Shown here piece by piece: positions 21,301-32,332 of a DNA stretch of 64,000 nucleotides. This stretch comes from Alternaria dauci (taxonomy: Eukaryota; Ascomycota; Dothideomycetes; Pleosporales; Pleosporaceae). The position numbers and the translations under genes were made by a program. The stretch covers positions 372,001-436,000 of the forward strand of contig NC_091277.1 in the NCBI RefSeq assembly GCF_042100115.1. Reading direction: 5' to 3'. Position 1 is the first letter of the stretch, and each line of letters begins with the position of its first letter. The notes beneath the pieces are model-generated. The model was not told the DNA's origin. It was given only the letters and a program-made list of their open reading frames with translations, and made no database searches.

Positions 21301-23545
21301 AAAAGGTCAGCGAACTGCTGGATAACCTGGATGTCTTGCAGCTTGGGAAGATGTTTCGGTATGTTCTTCTAATATGAAAAGCAAGTAACAAAAATGTTCG
21401 GTAGTCGACGAGGCAGATATTCGTGGCATGATATAGCCCATCGACGATGAGATTAGGGCCTACAGGAATGAAGACTTCGTCTTTTGATTTTGAGTGCATT
21501 CTAAATAGGACCTGCAATTGTTGCGTGCTCAAGTAAACATTCATCACTTCTTGTCTTCGTCTTCTAGCGCTTTAGCATCGTCTTTATCAGCCCAGTAGCG
21601 AGACAGGCAGCAAACAAGGTGGAATATGACAACAGGTGCGCAAATAGTGCGAAGTACTGTACGTGCATGAAAATGAGGGCGGACAGAGGATATGTAAGTA
21701 AGTGTGTCTTTTCGCGGTTGTGTAAGATGCAGCCTTGGAATGCGCGTGTAGGGCGTTGCTAATCACAACTAGGTGGAGTGAGTGGGCCACACTCCGGAGA
21801 AAAGCGGCCCGACTTTCCCTGAGATGTCATCAGCCTGGGCAGAATCCACCCAGCTAGTCTGTCACAAGCAGATCTACGCTTAACCATCTCGTAATGTCAA
21901 CCACGAACCCATGGTCTTTGAAATTTCCAGCTCTTGAGGCGGTCGAGCGGGCAGATTGTTGTCCGATGTTGGGACCACTTACAGCGAGCGGACCTGGGAT
22001 GGAATATTGCCATCTAGCTCTCTTTACGGCCCTTTGACATGGACCTAGGATATATCATTCCGTTGTTGAGAGATTAATGGTGGTTTAAGCGAGGTCGGAA
22101 CGAGAAATCCTCAGCGTGCTACTGGGGACCCAGCTGTCATTCTGCAGGATCGCAACCCAAGTTTGAGGTCGCTGGCAGTGCGAGGCTAAGCCTTCGTTTT
22201 ACGTACACTGGTGTAGATCGCATCCGATTTTCCAGCCTTCAGCAGTCTTGGTAGGTTTGGCGGGACTCACAACGCCGCGGTCGTTTACCCAGCCTCCCTG
22301 AATCGCGGCACAACGGCGAAATCTGGTATGACATCACTGGCAGATTGCAACGGCAAGATGCAACAGGCTGACTGGGATTGGCGGAGGTATTCGGGTCCTG
22401 CGCAGTGCCGGTAGTCGGAGCGGAAGGCGTTTTGCCTGAAGGGCGAGCGGTGAGGCACGAGACCAGGGGCATAGCGGAGCGGAGATCGCTATCGAGGGTC
22501 CTATTCTAAGTAGGGCTTGTGGAGAACACGCGACACGTGCGGAGGCCGTTCATACCACAACCATGGATTACTGGCAAGATCGGGCGAGATCTGCCTCGCA
22601 CCGAGGCGACTCGGAAAGGCGTTGCAAATTTTGCCATGAAACACGTCTTGCCACGCGCTGTCAAGGCTGTAGAGGCGGAACGTTCTGGTGGCAGGCCTGT
22701 CAGCTGCAAGGTCCCCTCCAACGGTCGTTCATTGTTTACGCATGATAGGCGAGAGATAATGATGCGGAGTCGTGGGTGACGTGCATGCGCCAATACCAAA
22801 ACTATACAGTATGGTAACGAGTACATAAGAGTAATTCCCGTAGACAGTTAAACTGGATCTTGTGTAGTACATACGCACAGATAAGCAAGAGCTGGAGTAA
22901 TTGCAAGATCACATTATTCAGGTGGGGGAGCGCAGACAGCGCCGCCATTGGCCCATCGAGTCTCCCTTATCTCTCGGCTGTACGTAACATAGAATGCAGC
23001 AAGCCGCTAGAGCGCATCCAGCTTACCTCCAAGCAACGCCCGTGCACAGTGCATCTTGAAACCCATCCCGAGCACATGTCTGCCACAAAAGACACTCGCA
23101 GCGCGCTCTCTAGAATCACTACAGTATATACGACTGCCAGCCCCGATCATGCGCCTGCCCTCTCCCCACACAGGGTTCTAGGTCTCCAAGCTCAAAGCCC
23201 AGGCTGATCCCGCCTCTCCCGCCCGCCTGCGCCCACCCTCTACTTCTTTGGTGAACCTTCAATGACGGCACGAACCATCAGTCACCTCATACTTCTCGCC
23301 GCCGTTACCGGCAACTTAGGACCCTGATCTGGGCCTCTCTTGACTTCCCGCTGGATTACTCAACTCTATTTGCTTTGCCCGGGATATCTCATATATACCG
23401 ATTGAACTACCGATCTCCCACGCGATAAGACCTGTCACGTACCCTGCTTCCGATAGCCACATACTTGCAACCTGATTCGGAAGCTAGCCAACGGGCCGTG
23501 GTCTATCATAGCCTTATCGCGCTCATTCCACCACGCCAGCTAGCC
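21301..23545. other. Long gene-free interval upstream of DAL81/tamA
   Basis: 2.2 kb of unique-looking sequence with only shadow frames (for example 22519-22779). The last few hundred bases include a TATA-like ATATATA near 23389-23398 and would be the promoter and leader of the transcription factor. Confidence 0.4.
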
Positions 23546-25977
23546 ATGACGGCCGTAGCAATGCAGCAGCCGGTCATGGGCCCACGCCCTGTTGTCTCTA
23601 TAGCACCAGCTCGTCCTCGCACCATACAGAAGTCGCCATCCAGCAAGGAGAGCTTGGGCAAGCCTACGTCCAACAACGGTCCAGTATCTAACATCCGCTC
23701 ACGGAGGGAACGCCCCTGTGACGCGTGCAGAAGGAGGAAGAGTCGTTGTGTGATACACGAGGGTGCTGCACTGTGTGTCTTGTGCGAATTTCACAAGCAA
23801 GAGTGTACCTTTGTACAGAGTCCACTGCCACGGAAAAGGAAGGTCGTCGACGGCGAAAAGAAGGACTCGCCAAACAACACCAAGAAGAGGTATGTCTAGG
23901 TCACCCCACTACCCTGCTTCTCGTTGCGCCTCCAGGCTCGCGTAGATATATATCACTTCCGACGTCTGCTATGCCTCTTGTGTCGCGCTACCAGGTCACG
24001 TGCGCACGCGTGACAGTATTTGCTTTTCCCGTCACACGTCCAACCATGGTTTCGGAAATCAAGGTCGTCGCCAAATGTTTCGGTTCGTTGGCATGTGGTT
24101 GGATGTCGTAGCTGACATCCTATGGCAGATCCGTCGACTCAGATCCTCCACCACTAGCACTATCAACACCCACCATCACAGCAACCGCGCCAAGCCCACC
24201 ACCACCACAACCCCCGCTATCCCAAATAACGAGTCTTCACTTGCCTCAGCTTGGTGAGACACTGGGATTGCAGCGACGGCAGCACAGCAGATATATTGGT
24301 CTGAGTTCTCCGTTCGATTCCCTGCTTATTGGCTTGTCACAGTTCGATACCCACAACGAGTCGACCTTTGACCTTGGTACTCTTCGACGAGTAAACGATC
24401 ATGAATGTTTCATTATGCTACCTGACGAGAATACGCAAGATTTCGCCGGCGAGTCTGAGGCTTTGGGCCAGGTTGAGCAGCTTGTGCATCCACATGGTCC
24501 CGCTTTACTAGATCTGTACTTCCAAGTAGTACATCCAAACTACCCCATCATCCAAAAGCATCTGTTCGTCGAGCGGTATCGCAATGGCGACCGAGGCTTT
24601 GCACCGGCCTTGTTGGCTGGCATGTACATTCTAGCCCTTAACTGGTGGTCGCTCAACCCCAAGCTAGCCAACTATTCTAAACCTGACGCAGCCCGGTTGG
24701 AAGCAATCGCTATGAAAGCGCTTGCATTGGCTATGGAGCGGCCAAAACTTTCCACTGTACAGGCTGGCTTGTTGCTGCTGCAACGTCCTGAAGCGGACTC
24801 TTGGAGCCTGACGACACAGCTAGTGGCAATTGGTCAAGAACTAGGCCTACATCTTGACTGCTCATCATGGTCGGTTCCTCTTTGGGAGCGTGGTTTGAGG
24901 AAGCGCATAGCATGGGCATTATACATGCAAGACAAGTGGAGCTCGCTGATCCACGGCCGACCATCACACATCTTCAACGCCAACTGGGCAGTGAAGCCAA
25001 TTACGGAAGATGACTTTGTTGAAGAAGGAGACGGTTTCGAGACACGACAAGAAGAGACGGAGAGCGAACAGGCGGAAAGTCACCGAGGCCGAATACTGTA
25101 TGCTCAGATGATCGCGCTCACGCAGATCATAGCTGAGGTCATGGATACGTTTTACACCCAAACAGCTATCCACGACTTTGCCAATGCTGGGAGGAAGTCA
25201 ACTGAGCTGATTCTCGCACGCGCCAAACCAGTGCAGATCAAGCTCCGTCAGTGGCACGAGAAGTTACCAGCAGAAGTAAAGATGAGCGTTCCCGAAAAGG
25301 GCAAGCTCACCTCGACGGGCTACCTCCATCTCGCATACTTTGCGACAGAAATCACGCTCCACAGACGCATAGTGCAGTCGCTCGACTCCACTAACCCCGA
25401 CTCTTACGGTCTCTTCATGTGCCGCAATGCCGCGAAGACACGGCTAATCTCGGCCATGGATTTTGTCAACCGACTGAAGCCAGAGCACCTGCAGGCCTTC
25501 TGGTACTTTGCTTCCAAAGTCAACTTTACGCTTATTGGTACCTTTGGGTCGCTACTATGGGCTACGGCACCCGCCAAGGAGGAAGCTGAATTCTACAAGC
25601 TCAGGCTGTGCGAATACCGCTGGACGCTCTCTGTCTCTTCGAAACGAGCCGACTTCCTTGAGTACGCAGTGTCGATGCTAGACGCGAGCCGCGCCATGCT
25701 GAATAATCTGGCGGAGAAGCCCAGTCTTGCAGAGCAAATCAGCAACGCCGGTGTGCCGCCCGCGCCGCCTCCACGACAGTACAGCTCCTTTTCTAATATG
25801 GGACCGCCACAGAACCCGAATAGGGCGGGGAGGTACGAGATGGAAGATGTCGATATGGGTGACGACAACGATCTGAGACGGATGTCGTCGGGCGAAAGCT
25901 TCGAGGGCTTTAATGACGGGTCTCAGTATGGTGGTAGCCGGCCGCATACAGCTGGTAACTCGCCCCGCTCAATGTGA
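23546..25977 (+). CDS. tamA: Zn2Cys6 transcription factor DAL81/TamA type
   Basis: Two exons, 23546-23889 and 24129-25977, give 730 residues. The 239-bp intron is long for this window; its splice joins KKR to SVDSDPPPLALSTPTI in frame. The zinc cluster is textbook: Cys58, 61, 68, 77, 80 and 87 in PCDACRRRKSRCV and CVLCEFHKQEC, spaced 2-6-8-2-6, followed by the basic linker PRKRK. A Pro-rich spacer and TLGLQRRQHSRYIG precede the fungal transcription-factor middle homology region (LDLYFQVVHPNYPIIQKHLF, LGLHLDCSSW, RKRIAWALYMQDKW). The C-terminus is disordered. DAL81/TamA is a general co-activator of nitrogen-catabolic genes (GABA, urea, allantoin) that can act without its zinc cluster. The TLGLQ..QHSRYIG context supports this family over other Zn2Cys6 factors. 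Confidence 0.88.
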
Positions 25978-26367
25978 GTGGTAGATTTGAAGGAAGTGGA
26001 ACATGGCTTTGACGGCTTGTGGGTCTGTCGTACATGTTCCAGGACAGCGTCTTGTGATGTTCAGCGATTAAGCGTTCTTTTTCATGGCGGGATGGTGGGC
26101 GTTATATAGGCACGCCCGAGGCTGCCACAACGGTGCTCTCAGGTTGCGCCAAAATGGCGCCATATTGCGACACAGGGATTGCGACACTCTATGGCTTTGC
26201 TCTTTAGCGACTATTGGTTACGATTTGATGTTATATGATAATATAGACCACTTGTTGGATATAGGGTATTGACACGAATGACAAGTCATTGGTATGTGGC
26301 CGCCTTGAAGGCGGCGTAAGCAGCATGGTATCTTAGTAAACTATCTTTCATGGACAGCCGCCCCTAT

Positions 26368-26440
26368 AAGGTGTGACTTGGTGGTAAAGCATCTACTTGC
26401 ATCACATTTGATTGATTGTGGAAGATCCGGGTTTCAGGAA
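26368..26440 (+). other. Decayed tRNA-Ala-like sequence
   Basis: GTGTGACTTGGTGGTAAAGC resembles an acceptor/D-arm, ACTTGCAT an anticodon loop and AAGATCCGGGTTTCAGGAA a T-arm, in the right order and with an intron-like insert. Many positions differ from the tRNA-Ala at 30753 by transitions, and the stems do not close. Probably a relic. Confidence 0.3.
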
Positions 26441-26861
26441 ACTTCTCTTCAAGCGAATTCGGTCTTTCTTTTGCGACAACCAGCACGTGCCAAGTGAAAC
26501 GTGTGTGTATACGCCCACATTGGTGTAACAAAAATCCAGTTGTTGACGATGAGACGTGACTGTTGGTGCAATGTCCTAGATCGGATAATGATCGTGCCTG
26601 CCGCTGCCTGAATCTCAATTCGGGTTACAGCTGGCACGCCTCGACCGTATGGTAGTTGTTGTTGTTGTTGTGCGCCCATCAATTCTACCTGCAGCACCTC
26701 AAGGCTTTCAAGGTCGCATCGACTCGGTCAGCAGCCATCCACTTATGCGCCTGGGCATTATTTCTAGCATAGTCGTCCAGCTCGGAGGAGTGTGATCATG
26801 GCGAGCTGGCGATCGTGATCAGCGCGTACTATCGTTTCTGGTTCCGCGGCATACAACATTG

Positions 26862-27042
26862 GAAGGGAAAAATCGATCGCCCCTGTCGAGCTGCCTAGGT
26901 AGAGTGTCGCAATATAGAGAAAGACCAAACGCTCCATTGCAGTTACCTAGGTAGGTTATTGCTATACAAGGAAAGATTGAACCCTTCTCCTGTAGTTACC
27001 TAAGTACAGTGTTCAAGTTTTCCCTCGTGTAGCGTGGTTCCA
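26862..27042 (+). repeat. Dispersed repeat, copy A (three 50-bp units)
   Basis: Three diverged units each contain (G/C)TTRCCTARGTA plus a following run AAGGAAAGA-like segment. The block starts AAGGGAAAAATCGA and ends TGTAGCGTGG, exactly like the second copy at 42054-42172, which has one unit fewer. Confidence 0.65.
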
Positions 27043-27600
27043 TGGAATAACGCACGCCGCATCCGCCACGTCCAGGGAGCGGGCCGACGCGGGGAACAGA
27101 AGCAACCCCTCCAGCCCCGGCTTCACACCCTCACACCAGCCTGACACACTCAAGTAGTTCGCAGCCTGACCCGTTCTTTAGGAGAGATGCAAAATGTGCA
27201 GATCCGATGCGCTTCATGTTGCGATCATACATGTTAATCGGCAGCGCCCCCTTTAGCCAGTCGCGCTTTGACGATGAGGCGCTTTAGCGACTCAGGCGGC
27301 CAACTGGGCGTTGCAACACCGCTCATTTGCTAGATGAGATCTGCGAGGTTAAATCAGAAGAGCTGCGCTACTCCATTGCCTGGATGCAGCATCGTGGCTT
27401 ATACCTGGTGAGCTTCATCTGTTTGTACTTGTGCTTACCCCTGAGTGTCACATACAACCTTGGAACGTCCTCGCGCTCGCCAGACTCCAGTCCTGGTACG
27501 ATACTAGATCGGCGTCTCAGCATATTTCTTTATACATTTTCATCATCCTTATAATTCGCGTTGCGCCCTACAGAGAGTGACAAGTTTCTCACTCTTTGCA

Positions 27601-29504
27601 ATGGCTAAATTAACTATCATTCCGGACGACAACAAAGCCTGGGGACGACGACTGGTCATCTGCTGCGATGGTACGTGGCAGTCCAGCGTTAGCAGCAAAA
27701 ACAACATACCCTCTAATGTCACAAGACTCTGCCGCCTGATTGCGCGTGTTGGCGCAGACAAAGACGACCCTTCGAGGAAATTCCATCAGATCGTCTATTA
27801 TGACTCGGGCATAGGAACCGGGAATCTCAGTGCCTCTGAAGCGCGACGACAGGGTGGCACGGGAGCTGGGTTGGCGGAAAATGTGATCGAGGCATACAAC
27901 TTTATCGTGCAGAACTATGAGCCAGGGGATGAGATCTTCTGCTTTGGGTTCTCGAGGGGTGCCTACACAGCACGTGCGGTTGCTGGGTTGGTCTCGGATA
28001 TCGGTGTCATTGCACCGACCAGTATGCAGTTTTTCCCTGAACTGTACCGTCTTTACCAGACGAATGAGGAAGGCGTCGAGTTCAGGGAAACGCAAGCATG
28101 GAAGTTGTTTACCAATGGCAAGCTCAGCAAAAAAGGAGAAGAGATGGAGAAGATTGGCATCGATGTTAGGAACACTGGCTTAGATGATCTTCGACTAATG
28201 ACTGAAGTATGGGAGATTCGACCGCACGGGGAACTTGCAGTCAGCGAGGATAGCAGAAAGGTGAAGGTGGTGGGTGTCTGGGATACTGTTGGCTCATTGG
28301 GTGTACCAGACCTGATTGGTTTGGATTTTGCACGGGCAAGGACGAAATTCGGGTTTCACAATGTTAAGCTGACGGAGAGTGAGTTTTCATTCATCCAGAA
28401 AGATGCAATCCTTGCTAACCATCAGAAAGACATCGAGCATGCATATCAAGCACTAGCTCTGGACGAGCGTCGCAGGGCTTTCCGCCCGACCCTTTGGTAC
28501 ATTCCCACGGATCTTGTTGATGATCCGAACCGAAAAACGCCAGAGCTGAAACAGGTTTGGGTATGTAGAACTATACTCAAGTTGGAAGAATACACTGATG
28601 ATGTTTCTCTTAGTTTCCAGGCGTTCATACCAACTGCGGCGGAGGATCACAGGACGCTTTTGGTGACATGAAAGGGGATTCCGAGAGTAGGTGATGTCGC
28701 ATTACACCCGCAGGATCATATACTGACGTTTGCCTAGATATCTCCACAGCAACTCTATGCTGGATGCTCCAAGTCATCTCCCCTCATCTTACCATCGACC
28801 GCCATGCCTTCTCACTCTTTATGGCTCAATACACACGCTGGCTCTTCCGCATCCGCTACGCCTGTACCTACCACCACGAGGGCTCCTTTGAGAAGTTCTT
28901 GGACAAGCTACCGAAACTCCCCAGCTTCAGTCTCATCTGTGACGAACTCAAACCTCCGCGGCGTGACCCTCCACACGAACACACCAACTTCGATTTCAGC
29001 TGGGGCACGGGCCCTCTCGTAGACTCGTACGGCGGCTTCTACCACTTCCTTGGAGCACGTCCGCGCAAGCCAGGCCACGAAGAAGTCGAGATATACGACG
29101 CTACAAGGAAAGTACAGAAATGGACCAAGCTCAGCGACTTGGGCGAGACAAACGAATACATCCATCCCATCGTGCACTACCGCAATCTTGTACGCGGATG
29201 GGACAAGCACTCTCCCATGAAAAAGAGGTGGAATCGCGACAACTGGCGCAGTAAACGGGACGATATGATGAGGTTTTGGTGGTACATGGATGGCGAACAG
29301 GACACGTGTGCGATACCCGAGTGGGCAATATTGCCCGACAGAGACGAAGAAGATTTTAATTTTGAGAGGGTGTGGTATCACCAGTGCGAGGAGACTGCGC
29401 GGTCGTTGTATGATGTCAATCGTGCAGAAGAGAATTTCTTGGAGGTGTTGGATGGGAAGATTGATTTTACTTTTGATGATAGGCCGCAGAATGTTTGGCC
29501 TTGA
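27601..29504 (+). CDS. DUF2235 alpha/beta hydrolase (T6SS phospholipase Tle1-like catalytic domain)
   Basis: Three exons, 27601-28560, 28614-28686 and 28738-29504, give 599 residues. It begins RRLVICCDGTWQ (16-27), the DUF2235 hallmark, followed by YYDSGIGTG and the nucleophile elbow FGFSRGAYTARAV (Ser118). The acid is likely Asp228 in VVGVWDTVGSLGVPD, and the base His325 in FPGVHTNCGGGSQD, reconstructed across intron 1. The splice is strongly supported because VWFPGVHTNCGGG is a conserved block. The C-terminal 280 residues have Trp/Tyr-rich segments (DDMMRFWWYMDGEQ) and no known domain. The fold is shared with bacterial antibacterial phospholipases, but fungal members are intracellular and uncharacterised; lipase or esterase activity is plausible. 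No signal peptide. Confidence 0.88.
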
Positions 29505-29892
29505 GTTGATTATAGGGAATTGGCTGCCAGCGGTCTATGAGAATAGAGGTAATAAAATTGAATAGATTGTCAACAAGTTGACATACAGTTTAGGGGGAGC
29601 TGGCCTCTTGTGATAACGTCGATGAATTTTCTTCGGTTCGATTTCCTATCCATATTGTGGCGTAGACCTCCCCAATTAGCTGTTCAGCATACACGAACCT
29701 CTCATTTCAGGTCATTCCTGTACTCACAGAGGTGTCTATTGAAGCATTTAAAAGTGTAGAGAAGATGGCTGGCAAGCACCAAAGATGAAGTTTGTAGTAA
29801 CACAATTGTCCTGACATGCTACAACCAACAACAAAAAACCAACCAACGGCTAGAATCAGCCGAGCACATGGACGAGCGGGTGATTAATGAGC

Positions 29893-30349
29893 ATAAATTG
29901 CACCGCTATATCGAATTGTATGGTATACATCGATTGGAGTCATGAAACATGAGCAGTCTGATTTAGAAGACGAGAAAAAATACCCTAAGACAGTATTCAC
30001 ATTCGACCCGGGCATGGGCAAGAAGTACGCGCAGAGTAAAGTACCACATGATCACGGTAGCGATCTTGAATACTGACTCTCGCGCCCGATACATTGCGGA
30101 GGATTGTGATGATGCTATCTATGCCTACATCGCGTGGAGCGTTCAACCGGACAATAAGTTGGCCAAAAACTTGGTATTTGCTACCACGAACGGTTTGTGA
30201 GAGTTGGCCTCGCTTCTTCGGTCTCTAGCATGGTTTCAAAGTCTTGTTCGCGTTACCTGTGGAGGTGGTGGACGAAAAAAAAGATGACCGGATGGACCAC
30301 GGCGGCTGAATTGTGTACAGATGGATGAGCGAAATCCAGACCTCCTGCA
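29893..30349 (+). repeat. Inverted duplication, left copy, containing a gene fragment and tRNA 3' half
   Basis: The plus strand here aligns with the minus strand of 30806-31294. Shared landmarks are TATATCGAA.TGTATGGT, GAGCAGTCTGATT, TTCACATTCGA, CGCGCCCGA.ACATTGCGGAG, GTGGAGCGTTCA, TGGTTTCAAAGTCTTGTT and finally AAATCCAGACCTCCTGCA, the complement of the tRNA-Ala 3' half. It therefore carries a frame-broken copy of the 3' part of the gene at 30947-32098. Confidence 0.8.
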
Positions 30350-30466
30350 GAGATATGCCCAATGTCTTAGTGCTTAAGAGCCTCTCTTTTGTTGCACGGC
30401 GATTTGTCTGTAGGGAAAGGACAGGCAAAAAAGTCACTTGAGCCCGAAGACTCAGCATGATATTGT

Positions 30467-30508
30467 GGACGGGCAGGTGATCGAAACCTGGACCTTCCGC
30501 AATACAGG
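30467..30508 (-). other. tRNA 3'-half-like fragment
   Basis: The minus strand reads AAGGTC, a closed T-arm (CAGGT-TTCGATC-ACCTG) and CCCGTCC, closely like the 3' half of the tRNA-Ala at 30753. No matching 5' half is found. Confidence 0.4.
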
Positions 30509-30607
30509 ACACCAGTCTAGTTAGACAGGCACGTAGTTGCGGTAGCAAGAACGACCCGGGCTAAGTTTCTCGAGTTTGATCAACCGGATTGACTCCATGT
30601 AGAAAGG

Positions 30608-30649
30608 GGCATGTTTCGGGCGGCAATCGGCATGTTTCGGGCGGTGATC
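30608..30649 (+). repeat. 21-bp direct tandem repeat, two copies
   Basis: GGCATGTTTCGGGCGG(CA/TG)ATC occurs twice back to back (30608-30628, 30629-30649), differing at two positions, 100 bp upstream of the tRNA-Ala gene. Confidence 0.7.
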
Positions 30650-30752
30650 GGCAGCACACGTCAGAGGTGCATCGCCCCTCTTCCTGAGAAGCTGTCATGA
30701 GATTTTTTAATCAAAATGATATTATGGTTAATTGCCACACTATTCATAATCA

Positions 30753-30841
30753 GGGCGTATAGCTCAGTGGTAGAGCGCCTGCTTTGCATTTTTCGCTAGT
30801 CCAAATGCAGGAGGTCTGGATTTCGATCATCCATCCGTCCA
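30753..30841 (+). tRNA. tRNA-Ala(UGC) with a 17-nt intron
   Basis: Acceptor GGGCGTA/TCCGTCC (one T-C mismatch, one G-U), D-arm GCTC-AGTGGTA-GAGC, anticodon stem CCTGC/GCAGG, loop with anticodon TGC (30785-30787), intron 30789-30805 at the canonical 37/38 site, variable AGGTC, perfect T-arm TGGAT-TTCGATC-ATCCA, discriminator A. The mismatch leaves some doubt that it is functional. Confidence 0.8.
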
Positions 30842-31294
30842 TAACTCAGTCGGCATGGTCACCCGTGCGACTTTTTTTTTTCCTCCATCGGCAACGCAAA
30901 CAAGACTTTGAAACCATCACAGAAGACCAAGAAGCGCGACCAAACCCTACCAGACGTTCTTGGCAGCATATTCCAATTCCCTGGCAAAATCATCAAAGCA
31001 CTTTTCAGCCAACTTGTCGTCTTTCTGAACGCTCCACTTGATGTAGGCTTCGATAGCATCATCCCAATCCTCCGCAATGTGTCGGGCGCGAAAACTAGGG
31101 TTCAAGATTATTCCCGTGACAACGCGATACGGTACTTGGTACCCGCCCATGTTGGGTTCGAATGTGAACACTGGCCTGGAGTCGTTCTTCTCCTCTCCCT
31201 CTTCCTCTTCCTTTTCCTCTTCCGAATCAGACTGCTCGTATTTCTGGACTTTCAACAGATGTTTACCATACTGTTCGATATAGCTGTGCAAGTC
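30806..31294 (-). repeat. Inverted duplication, right copy
   Basis: Right arm matching 29893-30349 in inverse orientation. It starts inside the tRNA-Ala 3' half and covers the 3' UTR and most of the second exon of the gene at 30947-32098. The arms are clearly diverged, so the event is old. Confidence 0.78.
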
Positions 31295-32098
31295 ACGGTC
31301 ATGAATCGGATAACCGAGAGCGACCATCCGATGAATGCGAACAAAAGCCTTTCGGAAGGCCTCCGTTCCAAGCTCTTCGGGAAACTTGTTATGGCCAATG
31401 TAAAGTTGCAATTTCTCCTCAGTCCACCTGCAATAGTTAATGCGATGTTGAAATTGTCAGGGGGAGATAGCGACTTACACGGTTGATTGGTACATCACCT
31501 CTTGCGAGAACTTAGAGCCTACGAGTGGGTCCATTGTGAACCAATCTACGGACTTGTTGTATGATTCTCTGCCAAGCTTGGTCTCGAGTTGAGGCAAGCA
31601 CATAAGCACGATCGGTTCATATAATGCCTGCTCTCCGGTGGACCATCTTGAGTAGATTGGCGGCCGGTTGTGGGTGTCGTAGATGCGCTCCCAGTCGATA
31701 CCATCCGCGCGGACATATGGACAGATGATGATCAAGCTGTACGGATTGTCATCGTCTCCGTAGGTAGCCATGAATGATGCAGCTGCTTCGTCTTTGAACA
31801 CTGCGGTATCCCTGTCTGCAGGGTCATAGAGAAGACTTGAAATTTTGGCCTTGTTGTTTGAGTCGTTGAGAAGCTTCTCGTATGTTGTTCGAACTTCGTC
31901 TGCAGTCTTTTTGATGCCCTTCTGCAATAGTGCTCCGGAGAATGCTGAACACCAGCCATCCTTATGCCACTTCCAGCCAGTTTGTCCTGGTGCGTATTCG
32001 AAAGGAGGACGGAAAAGGCCCACTGTTTTGGTGTCGATACTATCTAGGTACAAGTCCGTATCTGTAGTGATTGTCGCCACATTTTTCCACTTCCACAC
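30947..32098 (-). CDS. Unrecognised two-exon protein, 5' end uncertain
   Basis: Exons 32098-31479 and 31427-30947 join in frame (about 366 residues), turning YQSTV into VWTEEKLQLYIGHNKFPEEL. The first exon has WKWHKDGWCSAFSGALLQKG and a middle segment PYSLIIICPYVRADGIDWER. The second has FVRIHRMVALGYPIHDRDLH, an acidic run (SDSEEEKEEEEGEE) and an amphipathic end (RARHIAEDWDDAIEAYIKW). No known family. No ATG opens the first exon: it begins GTG after an AG at 32099, so an upstream exon is likely. An ATG at 32203, with a donor GTAACT, could join TDLYLDS if the first 30 or so bases here are intronic. It is divergent from the GIY-YIG gene (about 235 bp), and its 3' half is duplicated in decayed form beyond the tRNA. 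Confidence 0.65.
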
Positions 32099-32332
32099 CT
32101 ACAGCGAGCACGCCTTGTGCAAGTCGTATAGTGTTGATCAGTTACACGCCTGGGCAACCCGAACCTGCCCTAGCCTTGACGAAGGCAGTGGTATAACATC
32201 CATCTGAGTATTCGTATCTTGTCTCAAAGCTCCAGCAAGTATACGTCGCCTTTCACTTCACGTATGGTTTACTAACTTGAAGCTATAGTAAGTGCACTTG
32301 AACTTCCACCGGGGTCCCGGACCACTACCAAC

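Larger units (their letters stand above)
25978..27600. other. Intergenic interval with decayed repeats
   Basis: 1.6 kb. It contains a decayed tRNA-like sequence (26368-26440), a GTT/GTTGTTGTT run near 26651-26668 and three copies of a diverged 50-bp repeat (26862-27042). It also holds the promoter of the DUF2235 gene. No coding gene is supported. Confidence 0.45.
29505..30752. other. Gene-free interval containing the left arm of an inverted duplication
   Basis: 1.25 kb with no intact gene. It holds the decayed left copy (29893-30349), a second tRNA 3'-half-like fragment (30467-30508) and a 21-bp direct repeat (30608-30649). Confidence 0.5.

Noticed and set aside
22519..22779. Basic 86-codon open frame
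   Set aside because: No homology recognised, and the minus strand is equally open; likely chance.
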